Program-made: the position numbers and the translations under genes
Assembly: GCF_007992095.1 (NCBI RefSeq)
Contig: NZ_BJZP01000001.1
Coordinates: 186,001-250,000, forward strand
Direction: 5' to 3'
Source: Paenirhizobium naphthalenivorans
GTDB lineage: Bacteria; Pseudomonadota; Alphaproteobacteria; Rhizobiales; Rhizobiaceae
DNA length: 64,000 nt
Notes under the pieces: generated by a model
What the model saw: the letters and a program-made list of their open reading frames with translations, nothing else
What the model was told of the DNA's origin: nothing
Database searches by the model: none
Part shown: in pieces, positions 1 through 11,222 of the stretch
Position numbering within the stretch: position 1 is the first letter of the stretch
Layout of the letters: each line of letters begins with the position of its first letter

Positions 1-42
1 GGGTGCAAGCGGCAGGGCGGCGAAAAGATCGTTGTCGTCCAT
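1..42 (-). CDS. Possible 5' end of a gene leaving the window (partial)
   Basis: On the minus strand an ATG at 42 opens a frame reading MDDNDLFAALPLAP to the window edge. The acidic start followed by a hydrophobic run looks like a real N-terminus, and the codons are GC-rich like those of the neighbours. No clear Shine-Dalgarno sequence precedes it. It would be divergent from the hydrolase at 263. Fourteen codons are too few to name a family, so it is offered only as a probable partial gene. Confidence 0.3.
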   Translation of the reverse strand, partial: MDDNDLFAALPLAP

Positions 43-262
43 GGTGTCGTTCAATAATCTGTCCGTTGCGTCGGCTTTGTCGGCAGAGCCGGAGGGGGCG
101 CAGGCTGCCTCACGCCTTGGTCGCTCTTGCGAATCAGCGTGATATTGCCAGAAAGGCGGGGCAGGCGCGACTTTGCCGGCAGGCTGTCGCGTAATTTCGC
201 CAAGCTTTGCGTGTCAGCGTCGGCGAAGGCAAGGCCTGACTCGAAAAGGAGTGCCCGCTTCT

Positions 263-1153
263 ATGCAGATGTCCACAGCTCATTTCCGCGCGGCGGCGCT
301 CTTGCTTTGCCTGTCGGGGCTCTTTTGCGGTGGCCTGGTGCGAGCCGAGGCGCTCCAGCCGTTCAAGGACGCACTGTTTTCCGACCAGCCGTTGCTCGAA
401 ACCCGTGACGGGGGCGATTTTCAGGTGGTCGACTACCAGGAAATGCGCGACATCAACGGGCGCGATCAGATCCCCGAGCGACGGGTGAAATCGAAATATG
501 TCGATCTCGGTGTCAAACGCCAGCAGGTCAACGAGACGCTTCAGTTCGCCGCCGGCAATCTGGATGTGGCGCGGGTCGGTCCCGCCAGCGGGGCGGCCTT
601 TACGGTAATCTTTATCCACGGGCGCGGCGGCGACCGGCGCCTCGGCGTCAACGACTTTTCCTTCGGCGGCAATTTCAATCGCCTGAAGAACCTCGCCGTG
701 CAAAATGGCGGCGTCTATTATGCCCCTTCCGTTCGCTCCTTTGATGTCGCGGGCGTCCAGGCGATTGCCGGCCTGATCGGGTATGCCGCAGCCCAGTCGC
801 CTGGCCGTCCGGTCGTGCTTTCCTGCGCTTCGATGGGTAGTTTCATCTGTTGGGGCATAACCCGCGACGCGGGCGTCGTCGCCGATCTCGCCGGCATGGC
901 CATCCTCGGCGGGGCGACGGATCCGGATTTTAACAAGAGCGCCGCCTACAAGGCGAAGCTGCCGATCTTTTTCACCCATGGCAGCCGCGACAGTGTCTAT
1001 GCCGCGACCGATCAGATTGCCCTCTACGACCGGCTGCACAAGGCAGGCTATCCGACCCGTTTCACCCTTTACGAGACGGGCTCGCACGGCACGCCGGTAC
1101 GGATGAGCGACTGGCGCGCCGTCCTCAACTGGATACTGGTACAGCGTCGATAG
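263..1153 (+). CDS. Secreted alpha/beta hydrolase family protein
   Basis: A 296-residue protein with an N-terminal hydrophobic segment (about residues 9-25) ending in VRA-EA, which looks like a Sec signal peptide, so it probably acts in the periplasm. The alpha/beta hydrolase fold is suggested by FIHGRGG (117-123, oxyanion loop), the nucleophile elbow CASMG with Ser190, then Asp243 in HGSRDS and His275 in TGSHGTP. The elbow has Cys in place of the first Gly of GxSxG. I chose ATG 263 because AAAGGAG lies just upstream at 245-251; a longer frame upstream has no such site. The substrate cannot be told from sequence. The gene stands alone before tpiA. Confidence 0.75.
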   Translation: MQMSTAHFRAAALLLCLSGLFCGGLVRAEALQPFKDALFSDQPLLETRDGGDFQVVDYQEMRDINGRDQIPERRVKSKYVDLGVKRQQVNETLQFAAGNLDVARVGPASGAAFTVIFIHGRGGDRRLGVNDFSFGGNFNRLKNLAVQNGGVYYAPSVRSFDVAGVQAIAGLIGYAAAQSPGRPVVLSCASMGSFICWGITRDAGVVADLAGMAILGGATDPDFNKSAAYKAKLPIFFTHGSRDSVYAATDQIALYDRLHKAGYPTRFTLYETGSHGTPVRMSDWRAVLNWILVQRR

Positions 1154-1310
1154 TGCGGTAGTCCTCTCAGCCGTTGCTAATTCAAAGCGCAGAAACGCGC
1201 CTGATTTTCACCATGACGCCCGATTTTGCGGCATTTTCTCCGTCATGTGCTTTCCTTCCCCCCGTCGATTTGCTAGGCCCGGCGAAACGTTGATGGGGTG
1301 GGTTTTGATC

Positions 1311-2084
1311 ATGACGACACCGAATGTCCGTCCGCTTGTCGCGGGTAATTGGAAGATGAACGGCACGCGCGCCTCGCTCGACCAGATCAAGGCCATGGCC
1401 GAGGGCGTCAAGGGCCCGCTTTCGGAAAAGGTCGAGACGCTGATCTGCCCGCCGGCCACGTTGCTCTATGTCGCGACCGCGCTCTGCGACGACAGCCCGC
1501 TTGCGATTGGCGCACAGGATTGCCACCAGAACGCTTCGGGCGCCCATACCGGCGACATCTCGGCGGAAATGATCGCTGACTGCTTCGGTACCTATGTGAT
1601 CGTCGGTCATTCCGAGCGCCGCACCGACCATGCCGAGACCGACCATCTGGTGCGCGCCAAGGCGGAAGCCGCCTATGCCAGTGAATTGACCGCCATCATC
1701 TGCATTGGCGAGACGGCGGATGAGCGCAAGACCGGCCAGACACTCGATATCCTTAAGCGCCAGCTTTCCGGCTCGGTGCCGGATGCGGCGACCGCCGAAA
1801 ACACCGTGATCGCCTACGAGCCGGTCTGGGCGATCGGCACGGGGCTGACCCCGACCACCGCCGATGTTGCGGAGGCACATGCCTTCATGCGCGCCGAACT
1901 GGTCAAGCGCTTCGGTGATGCGGGCGCCAAGATGCGCATCCTATATGGTGGCTCGGTCAAGCCGTCGAACGCAAGGGAACTGATGGGCGTCGCCAATGTC
2001 GATGGCGCGCTGATCGGCGGAGCGAGCTTGAAAGCTGCGGATTTCCTTGCCATATACCGCGTCTACGAGGACCTTTCCGTCTGA
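1311..2084 (+). CDS. tpiA: Triosephosphate isomerase
   Basis: Interconverts dihydroxyacetone phosphate and glyceraldehyde 3-phosphate in the cytoplasm. The 257-residue length is normal for the family. All catalytic elements are visible: Asn13 and Lys15 in AGNWKMN, electrophile His100 in IVGHSERR, base Glu170 in [11 protein letters not shown], and the phosphate-binding YGGSV and GGASL segments near the C-terminus. ATG 1311 matches the usual TpiA N-terminus; an in-frame ATG at 1293 would add six residues. It is followed about 100 bp later by secG on the same strand, the usual rhizobial order. Confidence 0.97.
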   Translation: MTTPNVRPLVAGNWKMNGTRASLDQIKAMAEGVKGPLSEKVETLICPPATLLYVATALCDDSPLAIGAQDCHQNASGAHTGDISAEMIADCFGTYVIVGHSERRTDHAETDHLVRAKAEAAYASELTAIICIGETADERKTGQTLDILKRQLSGSVPDAATAENTVIAYEPVWAIGTGLTPTTADVAEAHAFMRAELVKRFGDAGAKMRILYGGSVKPSNARELMGVANVDGALIGGASLKAADFLAIYRVYEDLSV

Positions 2085-2187
2085 AAAGGCGGTGGGCGCG
2101 GCCCATAAGGGCTTTCTTTGCCGTGGCCTCTCATGTAAAGAGCGCCCAACCGATTGATAGTGCCCGTCGCGGGCAGGTGGAAAATTC

Positions 2188-2589
2188 ATGCAGACCGTAT
2201 TGATTGTCATTCATCTCATGATCGTGCTGGCGCTTGTCGGCGTCGTGCTGATCCAGCGTTCCGAAGGCGGCGGTCTCGGTGTCGGCGGCGGCTCCGGCTT
2301 CATGTCGGCGCGCGGCACGGCCAATGCGCTGACCCGCACCACGGCGATCTTGGCGACGCTATTCTTCATCACTTCGCTCGGTTTGGGTCTTCTGGCCCGC
2401 TACGAGGCCAAGCCGACCGATATTCTCGATCGTATTCCGGCCGGTACGGCCGCGCCGACGGGCAATGTGCTCGACCAGCTCCCGGGGGCGGCTCCGGCGA
2501 CTACGACGGCTCCGGCTGAAAACGGTGCAACCGCACCGGCGCCTGCAGCCCCCAAGGCTGATCCGAACGCCGTACCCACCGGCAACTGA
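2188..2589 (+). CDS. secG: Preprotein translocase subunit SecG
   Basis: Small inner-membrane partner of SecYE that helps protein export. The 133-residue product has two membrane segments (about residues 3-22 and 52-70) around the conserved cytoplasmic loop QRSEGGGLGVGGGSG. The C-terminal 60 residues are a low-complexity Ala/Pro/Thr-rich tail, common in alphaproteobacterial SecG and longer than in E. coli. GGCAGGTGGA upstream of ATG 2188 can serve as ribosome binding site. A hairpin followed by T-rich sequence ends the unit before pyrG. Confidence 0.95.
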   Translation: MQTVLIVIHLMIVLALVGVVLIQRSEGGGLGVGGGSGFMSARGTANALTRTTAILATLFFITSLGLGLLARYEAKPTDILDRIPAGTAAPTGNVLDQLPGAAPATTTAPAENGATAPAPAAPKADPNAVPTGN

Positions 2590-2597
2590 TCGCTTGA

Positions 2598-4361
<1,764 letters not shown>

Positions 4362-4390
4362 GCGGCTTTTTCAATTCTGCAGGAAATGCA

Positions 4391-4417
4391 AAACCCGGCG
4401 AAGACGCCGGGTTTTTT
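4391..4417 (+). terminator. Intrinsic terminator after pyrG
   Basis: AACCCGGCG, loop AAGA, CGCCGGGTT, then a run of T (4412-4417). A textbook rho-independent terminator. Confidence 0.9.
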
Positions 4418-4419
4418 TA

Positions 4420-4686
4420 GGCTGCCGGCGATCCTTGGCTGATGTTCATCGGCGCATGAGCGCGTCGCCTCGCCTTAATGTGACAATGAGCACGCCAAGC
4501 CATCCGCTCTTCCTCAAGGGGCATCCTGGCCGCCGGACAGTTTCAGAGGCGACTTTTTTATTTTAGAACATTGAAACTTTCTAAGGATTTCCAGGGTATA
4601 AAAGGCTGGCGTAATTGCTGGAGCGCAGTCGGATCAACAGCCTTGGAGGAGGATGCCGGCTGCGACAACAACGGGATGTAACAAGC
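4420..4686. other. Intergenic region upstream of the GGDEF gene
   Basis: No convincing gene. It is more AT-rich than its surroundings around 4550-4605, where TTGAAA and TATAAA occur 20 bp apart, too far for a clear promoter. A strong GGAGGAGG (4645-4652) directly abuts ATG 4653, which opens a 25-codon frame different from that of the GGDEF protein; the zero spacing argues against its translation. Confidence 0.4.
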
Positions 4687-5637
4687 ATGGCCGTACCGCA
4701 GAGCCCTTGTTTCGCAGACACTCGAATTAAAGGCAGGGTGCCGTTTTCGCGTGAAGAATTGCATTCCATTCTGTCTGCTTTGCCGGATCCGGCATTTGTC
4801 CTGACTCGAAGTGGGCGTTATGCCGCGATCTTTGGTGGGTCTGACGCGCGCTACTATCACGACGGAAGCAGTTTGATAGGGCAAAGTCTTTTTGACGTCA
4901 TCGCCCATGAAAAGGCGCGATGGTTCACCCTGCAGGTCAGGGAAGCACTCGATTCAAGGGCCTTGCGCATCGTTGAATACAGCCTTTCGGGTAATGATGT
5001 GAAAGGGCTTGAGGATTCAGGGCCAGACGCTCCGATCTGGTTTGAGGGACGCATACAGGCGCTTGATTTTCTCGTCGACGGCGAAGACGCCGTCGTCTGG
5101 ATTGCGAGCAATATCACTGAGAAAAACGCTGTCGAAAAACGGTTGCGCATTCAAAGCGAGACGTGCCCACTGACCGGCGTCTTCAATCGTAGGAAATTGC
5201 TGGAGGTCCTGGCTCAGCACTTCGAGCTGTTTACTCGGAATCGCATTCCGACATCGGTACTGATGTTCGATATCGATAACTTCAAGACGATCAATGACCA
5301 TCTGGGCCATCAGGTGGGTGATCATGTCTTGGTCGCGGTTGCCGATGTGTGTCGGCAAGAGTTGCGCAAGTGCGATTATATCGCGCGCCTTGGAGGCGAC
5401 GAGTTTGTCGTCCTGATGCCGGCCACGCGCCATGACCATGGCATCATCGTTGCGGACAGGCTGCGTCATCTCATTTCGTCCCGGCTTGAGGAGACATTCA
5501 AGCGGATCTGCACGATCAGCGGTGGTCTGACTGAGTTCTCGCCGCCAGACGTGTCATACGAGGCCGTCTTGCGGCGCGCCGATGACGGTCTCTATCGCTC
5601 GAAACGGGGCGGCCGGGATCAGGTCAGCGTCGTTTAA
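4687..5637 (+). CDS. PAS-GGDEF diguanylate cyclase
   Basis: Predicted cytoplasmic enzyme making cyclic di-GMP from two GTP. Residues about 25-145 form a PAS-like sensor (ILSALPDPAFVLTRSG onward) ending in an EKRLRIQSETCPLTGVFNRR linker; residues about 150-316 are a GGDEF domain. The signature GGDEF is intact at 236-240. An RxxD inhibitory site (RKCD, 227-230) sits exactly five residues before it, so product inhibition is likely. No membrane segment is seen. ATG 4687 is the first in-frame ATG; a TTG at 4615 would extend it by 24 unconvincing residues. The PAS ligand is unknown, and no EAL partner is present here. Confidence 0.88.
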   Translation: MAVPQSPCFADTRIKGRVPFSREELHSILSALPDPAFVLTRSGRYAAIFGGSDARYYHDGSSLIGQSLFDVIAHEKARWFTLQVREALDSRALRIVEYSLSGNDVKGLEDSGPDAPIWFEGRIQALDFLVDGEDAVVWIASNITEKNAVEKRLRIQSETCPLTGVFNRRKLLEVLAQHFELFTRNRIPTSVLMFDIDNFKTINDHLGHQVGDHVLVAVADVCRQELRKCDYIARLGGDEFVVLMPATRHDHGIIVADRLRHLISSRLEETFKRICTISGGLTEFSPPDVSYEAVLRRADDGLYRSKRGGRDQVSVV

Positions 5638-5937
5638 AGCCGTTCATGTCGCCGCCCGCTCCGTCTGGAATAAAACTCATGAATGCTGTGGATCTTCCGC
5701 GCCGATCCGTCTGATCCCTGCGATGGAATTGGGGGGATGCCGTATGCCGAGGGAGGCCGGCCCGGCCGGAACGCTTGCGCTCTGCGCGATACGCGAAGTG
5801 TGCGCCTTTCCACTGGCACGGGCGCCCTTTTGCCGCCGTCATTGGATCATTCTTTCGCCACGTGCGTTGACCAGAGTACACCCCTGCATCGGCCGACCGG
5901 CGCAGGCGGAAAATGAAATGACAAAGGGAATTCCGAG
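5638..5937. other. 300-bp intergenic region, no gene seen
   Basis: Lies between the GGDEF gene and the DUF992 gene. The open frames here have no family resemblance and no good ribosome binding site. A GC-rich self-complementary stretch around 5757-5770 could fold, but no T-tract follows it. The promoter of the DUF992 gene should lie here; I could not pick it out. Confidence 0.5.
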
Positions 5938-6471
5938 ATGAATAAGACAATCACCATGGCGATCGCCGCACTGCCCGTGCTGCTGTCAGCCGGCATGGCC
6001 GTTTCCGCCGACGTGGTCACGGCGCGCGAGCCGGTTCCGGTCTACCAGGAGACCGACCGGGTCGACGGTGTGAAGATCGGCTATTTGACTTGCGATGTGG
6101 CCGGCGGCGTCGGCTACGTGCTCGGCTCGGCCAAGCAGGCAGAGTGCGTGTTTTCCTCGGTTATGGGTGGCGAGGCGCAAGACCGCTATTCCGGCACGAT
6201 TCGCAAGATGGGCGTCGATGTCGGTTTCACCACGCGCTCTAAGCTGGTCTGGGCTGTTTTCGCCCCGACCGCCGGCTACCACCAGGGCTCGCTCGGCGGC
6301 CTCTATCAGGGCGCGAGCGTTGAGGCGACCGTTGGAGCGGGCGTTGGCGCCAATGTACTGGTCGGCGGGACCTCCGGTTCGATCCAGTTGCAGACGGTGA
6401 GCGTTACCGGCCAGCTCGGCCTCAACCTCGCCGCCACTGGCACTTCGGTAACGTTGACACCGGAAAAGTGA
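5938..6471 (+). CDS. DUF992 family secreted protein
   Basis: A 177-residue exported protein of unknown function. Residues 1-24 form a signal peptide (KK-poor but hydrophobic, cleavage likely at VSA-D). The mature part carries the DUF992 pattern: GYLTCDVAGGVGYVLGSAK (about 49-67), a second Cys in ECVFSS, and a Gly/Ala-rich C-terminal half with LGGLYQGASVEATVGAGVG. The two cysteines may form a disulfide in the periplasm. The family is typical of Hyphomicrobiales. The gene is monocistronic and ends in a bidirectional terminator shared with the convergent TadG-like gene. Confidence 0.8.
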   Translation: MNKTITMAIAALPVLLSAGMAVSADVVTAREPVPVYQETDRVDGVKIGYLTCDVAGGVGYVLGSAKQAECVFSSVMGGEAQDRYSGTIRKMGVDVGFTTRSKLVWAVFAPTAGYHQGSLGGLYQGASVEATVGAGVGANVLVGGTSGSIQLQTVSVTGQLGLNLAATGTSVTLTPEK

Positions 6472-6518
6472 TAGGTCGCTGCGACAGGGGCATTTGTTCC
6501 GGTCGCAGTCAGAAAAGC

Positions 6519-6544
6519 AAAAGTCCGGCTTATGCCGGACTTTT
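6519..6544. terminator. Bidirectional intrinsic terminator
   Basis: AAAAGTCCGGC, loop TTAT, GCCGGACTTTT: an 11-bp perfect stem flanked by A-run and T-run, so it can end transcripts from both the DUF992 gene (+) and the TadG-like gene (-). Confidence 0.85.
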
Positions 6545-6570
6545 GCCGTGTTTCAGCTGCGGTCTGCGGC

Positions 6571-7806
6571 TTACTGGATCAGTCGCACATAAGCGCCGGT
6601 GGAGGGGGTGCTAGAGCCGCTGGTATAGGGTTCCAGCAGCCAGTTGGAGGAGTTCATAATCATCTGGTTCACGACCAACGTGATGCGGTTTACCTGATTG
6701 GTGGTGGAGTTGTAGGTCACGTTCCGGTTGGGCAGATAGATGATGCCCTCTAGAATTTCCCCCTTGGAACCGTTGAAGATATATTGCTGTTTATTGGCGT
6801 TGTTCGAGGCGTCGCTGGTTTTCTCGAACATCAAAAGGCCCTTGTAGGTCCCGGTGGTCGGCGCTGTAGCCGTGAATGTAAGCTCGCCGTTGGCGCGGAT
6901 CTCGGAGTTGACGTCAGGGAAGTAGAAGCTGACACCTTGCGCGTTCACGGTTGCGCCGCTGTTGATGATCATGCGGCCCTTGATAATATGCAGGCCTGGC
7001 TGGAAGGTGATTGTTGGGCTTCCGTTGAAGGTGGTCGCGCAATGCACGCCGGGCTTCAGCGTGATCCTCTGCCCGTCCATGGTGCCGCTTGTGGTGCAGC
7101 TCGAAGAGACCATTGGTTCCGGCAGCGTGCCGGCATAGGGATCAGCGGCGGGCGTACAGCCCACTTCCAGATTGCTAAGCGTGCCGCCGTTCTTGATGTA
7201 GTTTGTGCCCTTGACACAGAATTTCGCGGTATCGATCTTTGCGCCGGAGTTCATAATGAAAGCAGGCGACGCCTTGGAGTGCACGTTCACACGGCAGGTC
7301 TTGGAATAGATATTGGCGCCGGAATTGATCAGCACGTCCTGTCCCTGGCTGGCAAGGACGTAGATGCAGTCCGTGCTTGCGGCGCTCTCCTCGCTGGCGA
7401 GTGCCGTCGCCGAGACTTTAAGGTCGAAGGAGGGGAGGCCGGCCAGTTGCAGGAAGTTGGTCTTTATCGAGCCGCTATAGGTGCCCGTCAGGCTCCCGTC
7501 AGCATTCTCCGCAAGCAGGACATCTTCTATGTCGAGGGGCTCGTCACTGGCTTTGGACAGCATTGCAGATGCGATAGCAAAGCGGGCGTTTTTGTCTGTC
7601 GTGCCTGCGGCAGCGAGCACTGCGGCGTCGATCAGACCTTGCAAACGTTCCTTTTCGGCGAAGGCGCGGGCCACGTCCACCGCGCCGCCTGCGGCGATCA
7701 ACAAGATCGGCAGTATAAGGGCTGTAAGGATAGCGAAATTACCGTCTCTGTTCGTCAATATATGTATAAACCGAGCGGAAAATCCGCTGGGGGAATTCAG
7801 GGTCAT
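6571..7806 (-). CDS. TadE/TadG-like pilus-associated surface protein
   Basis: A 411-residue protein with the TadE/TadG N-terminus: a short cytoplasmic stretch, then a prepilin-like membrane segment (about residues 23-43, GNFAILTALILPILLIAAGG) followed by AVDVARAFAEKERLQGLIDAAVLAAAG. The rest is predicted periplasmic or surface-exposed and contains three spaced NSGA(N/K/T) repeats and six cysteines, suggesting a disulfide-stabilised beta-rich adhesin-like domain. No other tad/flp pilus genes are in the window, so it is an orphan. I chose ATG 7806 because GGAG lies 10 bp upstream; a GTG at 7860 would add 18 residues. Role in attachment is inferred only. Confidence 0.72.
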   Translation of the reverse strand: MTLNSPSGFSARFIHILTNRDGNFAILTALILPILLIAAGGAVDVARAFAEKERLQGLIDAAVLAAAGTTDKNARFAIASAMLSKASDEPLDIEDVLLAENADGSLTGTYSGSIKTNFLQLAGLPSFDLKVSATALASEESAASTDCIYVLASQGQDVLINSGANIYSKTCRVNVHSKASPAFIMNSGAKIDTAKFCVKGTNYIKNGGTLSNLEVGCTPAADPYAGTLPEPMVSSSCTTSGTMDGQRITLKPGVHCATTFNGSPTITFQPGLHIIKGRMIINSGATVNAQGVSFYFPDVNSEIRANGELTFTATAPTTGTYKGLLMFEKTSDASNNANKQQYIFNGSKGEILEGIIYLPNRNVTYNSTTNQVNRITLVVNQMIMNSSNWLLEPYTSGSSTPSTGAYVRLIQ

Positions 7807-8007
7807 GCTTCTTTTCTCCGGATGCAGTAGGGTCACTGCAAATTTGAATTTTTTTTGCACTGTAACGATGCAGCGTTAAAATGCGGTGTCTGATCTATCA
7901 CCGTGTCGTGCGTCGTGCATTTTTCGCGAGGGGAAATTCGACTCTCTGCCGCTGAGGTGCGTTTGGGATCTGTCCGCTCGCGTTGTCGGCGCGGTAAGGC
8001 GCCTGAT

Positions 8008-9504
8008 CTAGCGAAGGACCGAGAGGACTGGCCCCAGGGTGAGGGCGCCAGCCGCGACCAGGATGACCGAGATGATGTTCATGTAAACACCCGCCTTCAT
8101 CATGTCGGCGACACGCAATTCACCAGTCGAAAAGACGATCGCGTTCGGCGGGGTGGCGACCGGCAGCATGAAGGCACAACTGGCGGCGAGCGCCACGGCG
8201 GAGGCAAGCACGACGAGATCGATGCCGGTCGCCGCCGCCATGGTGGCGACGATCGGCAGTAGGGCCGCGACCGTCGCGGTATTGCTGGCAAGCTCGGTCA
8301 GCAGCACGACGGTGAGTGTCAGTATCAGCAGGAAGGCGAAAGGCGACAGTCCGTCCAGTCCGGCAAGCGCGGCGCCGATCCATTGCGCAAGGCCGCTTCT
8401 ATCCATCGCCGAGGCGAGAGACAGCCCGCCGCCGAAGAGCAGCAAAACGCTCCAGGGGATCTGCTGGGCGTCCTGCCAGCGCAACAAGAACTGGTTGCGT
8501 CCGGCAAGTCCGTTCGGGATCAGGAAGAGCGCAAGGGCGCAGGCCAAGGCGATGCCGGGATCACTGAGGTTTTGAAGACCCGGAATGGCGTTGAGCAATG
8601 GCCGGGTGATCCACAGCACCGCAGCCGTCAGGAAAACAATGGCGATCCGCCATTCGGCCGGGCTCGCGGGCGTGCCGCTGGCCAGCCGCGACACCACGGC
8701 GTCGGCCTTCATCGAGGCGGAGAACTCGGCGCTGACGGGAAAGGCGAGACGCGTCAGTACCAGCCAGCCGATCGGCAGGAAGACTATGACGAGCGGAATA
8801 CCTACGGCGGCCCAGGCGGCAAAGGACAGATCGATGCCGTGGCTTTCGGAGAGGTAGCCGGCCAGGAGAGCATTGGGCGGAGTGCCGATCAGCGTGCCGA
8901 TTCCGCCGATGCTCGCGCCGTAGGCAAGACCGAGCAACAGCGCGCGGGAGAAGCGGTGGACATTCTCGTCATCGGCGCCGTGCCCCTCCGCCAGGGCGGA
9001 TATGACAGACGTCGCGACCGGCAGCATCAGCACGATGGCCGCCGTATTGCTGATCCACATGGAGATCGTGCCGGTGGCGACCATGAAGCCGAGCACAAGA
9101 CGGCGCGGTTCGGTGCCGATCGCATGCACGACCGAATAGGCAAGCCGCCGGTGGAGGCCCCAGCGCTTGACGCCGGCGGACAGCAAAAAGCCGCCGAGGA
9201 AAAGAAATACCAGCGGATTGGCATAGGGCGAGGCAGCGGCATTGATCTCGCCCTCCCCAATCAGCGGAAGCAGGATGAGTGGCAAGATCGCGGTGATCCC
9301 GATCGGTATCGGTTCCGTCGACCACCAGATCGCCATCAGCAGCGCTAACCCCAGGGTGTGCCAGCCTTGGGTTGTCAGGCCGGCGGGTGGCGCGATCAGC
9401 AGTGTCGCCAGCAGAACGGCCACACCGGCCAGGAGGCCGATCAACGCGGAAGGGGCCATCAAGGCAGCGGGGCGTTCCGTCGGTGGGTTTACCGGCTCGC
9501 CCAT
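8008..9504 (-). CDS. DASS (SLC13) family sodium/anion symporter
   Basis: A 498-residue inner-membrane carrier with about eleven hydrophobic segments. Family marks are the two inverted-repeat SNT motifs (ISNTAAIVLMLP and ASNTATVAALLP), each followed later by a TPPNA loop (GTPPNALLAG and ATPPNAIVFS), which in this family bind Na+ and the anion. Likely substrates are C4-dicarboxylates, citrate, sulfate or a related anion; sequence alone does not decide. It starts 9 bp after the moeA stop, so it may be the last gene of the ppiD-trpDC-moaC-moeA transcript. Confidence 0.85.
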   Translation of the reverse strand: MGEPVNPPTERPAALMAPSALIGLLAGVAVLLATLLIAPPAGLTTQGWHTLGLALLMAIWWSTEPIPIGITAILPLILLPLIGEGEINAAASPYANPLVFLFLGGFLLSAGVKRWGLHRRLAYSVVHAIGTEPRRLVLGFMVATGTISMWISNTAAIVLMLPVATSVISALAEGHGADDENVHRFSRALLLGLAYGASIGGIGTLIGTPPNALLAGYLSESHGIDLSFAAWAAVGIPLVIVFLPIGWLVLTRLAFPVSAEFSASMKADAVVSRLASGTPASPAEWRIAIVFLTAAVLWITRPLLNAIPGLQNLSDPGIALACALALFLIPNGLAGRNQFLLRWQDAQQIPWSVLLLFGGGLSLASAMDRSGLAQWIGAALAGLDGLSPFAFLLILTLTVVLLTELASNTATVAALLPIVATMAAATGIDLVVLASAVALAASCAFMLPVATPPNAIVFSTGELRVADMMKAGVYMNIISVILVAAGALTLGPVLSVLR

Positions 9505-9513
9505 CGTACCCCC

Positions 9514-10737
9514 TCAAAAATCGAGTGCGCGCAACAGGAGCACCGGCGTTTCCGCTCCGGCCGGATGTTCCGGCGCGTGCGGTGGGCGGATGATCAGGCA
9601 GTCGGAATTGGCAAAGATTTTCATCATCGACGAATCCTGCTTGCCGTAGCTCTCCACCAGGAGTTCACCTTCAGCATTGCGCGACAGCCGCGCTCGCAGA
9701 TAGTCCTGCCGTTTGTCGTTCGGCGCAAGCGCGGTCGTGGTCCGCGCCGAGGCCAGACGCGCCGACGACGGACGCCCAGTCAGCCTTGCCAGCAGTGGTT
9801 CGAGGAACAGCAGGCCACAGACCATGGAGGAAACCGGGTTGCCGGGCAGGCCGAGAACACGCATACCATGGAGATCGCCGACCATCAGTGGCTTGCCCGG
9901 GCGCATGGCGATCCTCCAGAAGTCGAGCCGCATGCCGGCGGCGAGCAGCGTCGACTGGACGAGGTCATGGTCGCCGACCGAGGCGCCGCCGAGCGTCACC
10001 AGAACATCGACCTGAGCGGTCTTGGCCTTTTCGACGGCGGCGGTGATCTCGGCGCGGTCATCCGGCACGATGCCGAGGTCGATCACCTCCGCACCGGCCT
10101 GACGGGCAAGCGCGGCGATGCCGAAGGTGCTGGAGCCGATGATCTGATGCGGCCCCGGGGTTGTGCCGGGCGGCACCAGTTCGTCGCCGGTGGCGAGAAT
10201 AGCGACCCGTGGTCGGGCGAAGACCTCGACTGTCGGGTGGTTCATTGCCGCGACCAGCATCAACCGGCTGAAATCGAGCCGCGTTCCGGCCGAAAGCACC
10301 GTCTCGCCTTCAGCGAAATCCTGCCCGCGTGGCCGGATGTGTCGACCGGCCATTACCGGAAAGGTCGTGCGGATCGCATGATCGTCCAGCTTTTCCGCGT
10401 CCTCCTGGATCAGTATCGCATCCGCACCCTTCGGAACCGGAGCCCCGGTGAAAATGCGCACGGTTTCACCCGGACCGACCGTGCCGGCAAAGCCGTGACC
10501 GGCGGCCGAGGTGCCTATTACCTTAAGGCTTGCACCGGGCTCCGGCGCGTCTGCGGCGCGCAGCGCATAGCCATCCATGGCGGAGGCGTCGAACGGTGGC
10601 TGGGTCAATCTTGCTTTGATGTCGGCGGCAAGCACGCGGCCATCGGCCTCGCCGAGTGCCAGCGGCTCGCGACGATCGATCGGCGCTGTGGCGTTCAGCA
10701 GTCTGTCCTGGGCCTCTTCGACCGAGAGCAACGACAT
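9514..10737 (-). CDS. moeA: Molybdopterin molybdenumtransferase MoeA
   Basis: Inserts molybdate into adenylylated molybdopterin to give molybdenum cofactor. The 407-residue protein carries the MoeA N-terminal segment (PPFDASAMDGYALRA), the GETVRIFTGAPVPKGADA and QDFAEGE regions, the central MoCF-binding domain with LVTLGGASVGDHD and RPGKPLMVG, and GLPGNPVSS. ATG 10737 overlaps the moaC stop by one base (TGATG), so translation is coupled. Pairing with moaC fits one cofactor pathway. Confidence 0.96.
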   Translation of the reverse strand: MSLLSVEEAQDRLLNATAPIDRREPLALGEADGRVLAADIKARLTQPPFDASAMDGYALRAADAPEPGASLKVIGTSAAGHGFAGTVGPGETVRIFTGAPVPKGADAILIQEDAEKLDDHAIRTTFPVMAGRHIRPRGQDFAEGETVLSAGTRLDFSRLMLVAAMNHPTVEVFARPRVAILATGDELVPPGTTPGPHQIIGSSTFGIAALARQAGAEVIDLGIVPDDRAEITAAVEKAKTAQVDVLVTLGGASVGDHDLVQSTLLAAGMRLDFWRIAMRPGKPLMVGDLHGMRVLGLPGNPVSSMVCGLLFLEPLLARLTGRPSSARLASARTTTALAPNDKRQDYLRARLSRNAEGELLVESYGKQDSSMMKIFANSDCLIIRPPHAPEHPAGAETPVLLLRALDF

Positions 10738-11222
10738 CAACCTGCCTCCGGACGGTGGAATGTGCCTGACTTGCCGCCGGTCTTTTCGAGAAGCCGGACG
10801 CCGCCGATCTCCATGGCCTTGTCTGTTGCTTTTGCCATGTCGTAGACCGTCAGGCAGGCGACGGAGACAGCCGTCAACGCTTCCATCTCGACGCCGGTCT
10901 TGCCGGTCAACTTGGCGGTCGCGCTGATGCGAAGGCCGGGCAGGGCTGGGTCTTCTTCGATCTCCACGGTGACCTTGCTCAGCATCAGCGGATGGCAGAG
11001 CGGAATGAGGCTTGCGGTTTGCTTGGCGGCCATGATGCCGGCGATCCGCGCGGTAGCGATCACATCGCCCTTCTTGGCATTGCCGGCGCGGATCAGATCC
11101 AGTGTCGCCTGCGCCATTTTGACATAACCTTCGGCGGTCGCGCTGCGGGCCGTTTCGGCCTTGTCGCCGACATCCACCATATGCGCCTCGCCAGAGGCGT
11201 TTATGTGGGTGAGGCCGGTCAT
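10737..11222 (-). CDS. moaC: Cyclic pyranopterin monophosphate synthase MoaC
   Basis: Second step of molybdenum cofactor synthesis: converts the MoaA product to cyclic pyranopterin monophosphate. 161 residues, normal length. Family marks are [10 protein letters not shown] near the N-terminus, [27 protein letters not shown] with its conserved His, [10 protein letters not shown] and YDMAKATDK with the catalytic Lys. Its ATG overlaps the trpC stop by one base and its own stop overlaps moeA likewise. MoaA is not in the window. Confidence 0.97.
   Translation of the reverse strand: MTGLTHINASGEAHMVDVGDKAETARSATAEGYVKMAQATLDLIRAGNAKKGDVIATARIAGIMAAKQTASLIPLCHPLMLSKVTVEIEEDPALPGLRISATAKLTGKTGVEMEALTAVSVACLTVYDMAKATDKAMEIGGVRLLEKTGGKSGTFHRPEAG

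Noticed and set aside
4653..4730. A 25-codon frame directly after GGAGGAGG, possibly a leader peptide before the GGDEF gene.
   Set aside because: The ribosome binding site touches the ATG with no spacer, and the peptide has no features of a known leader.
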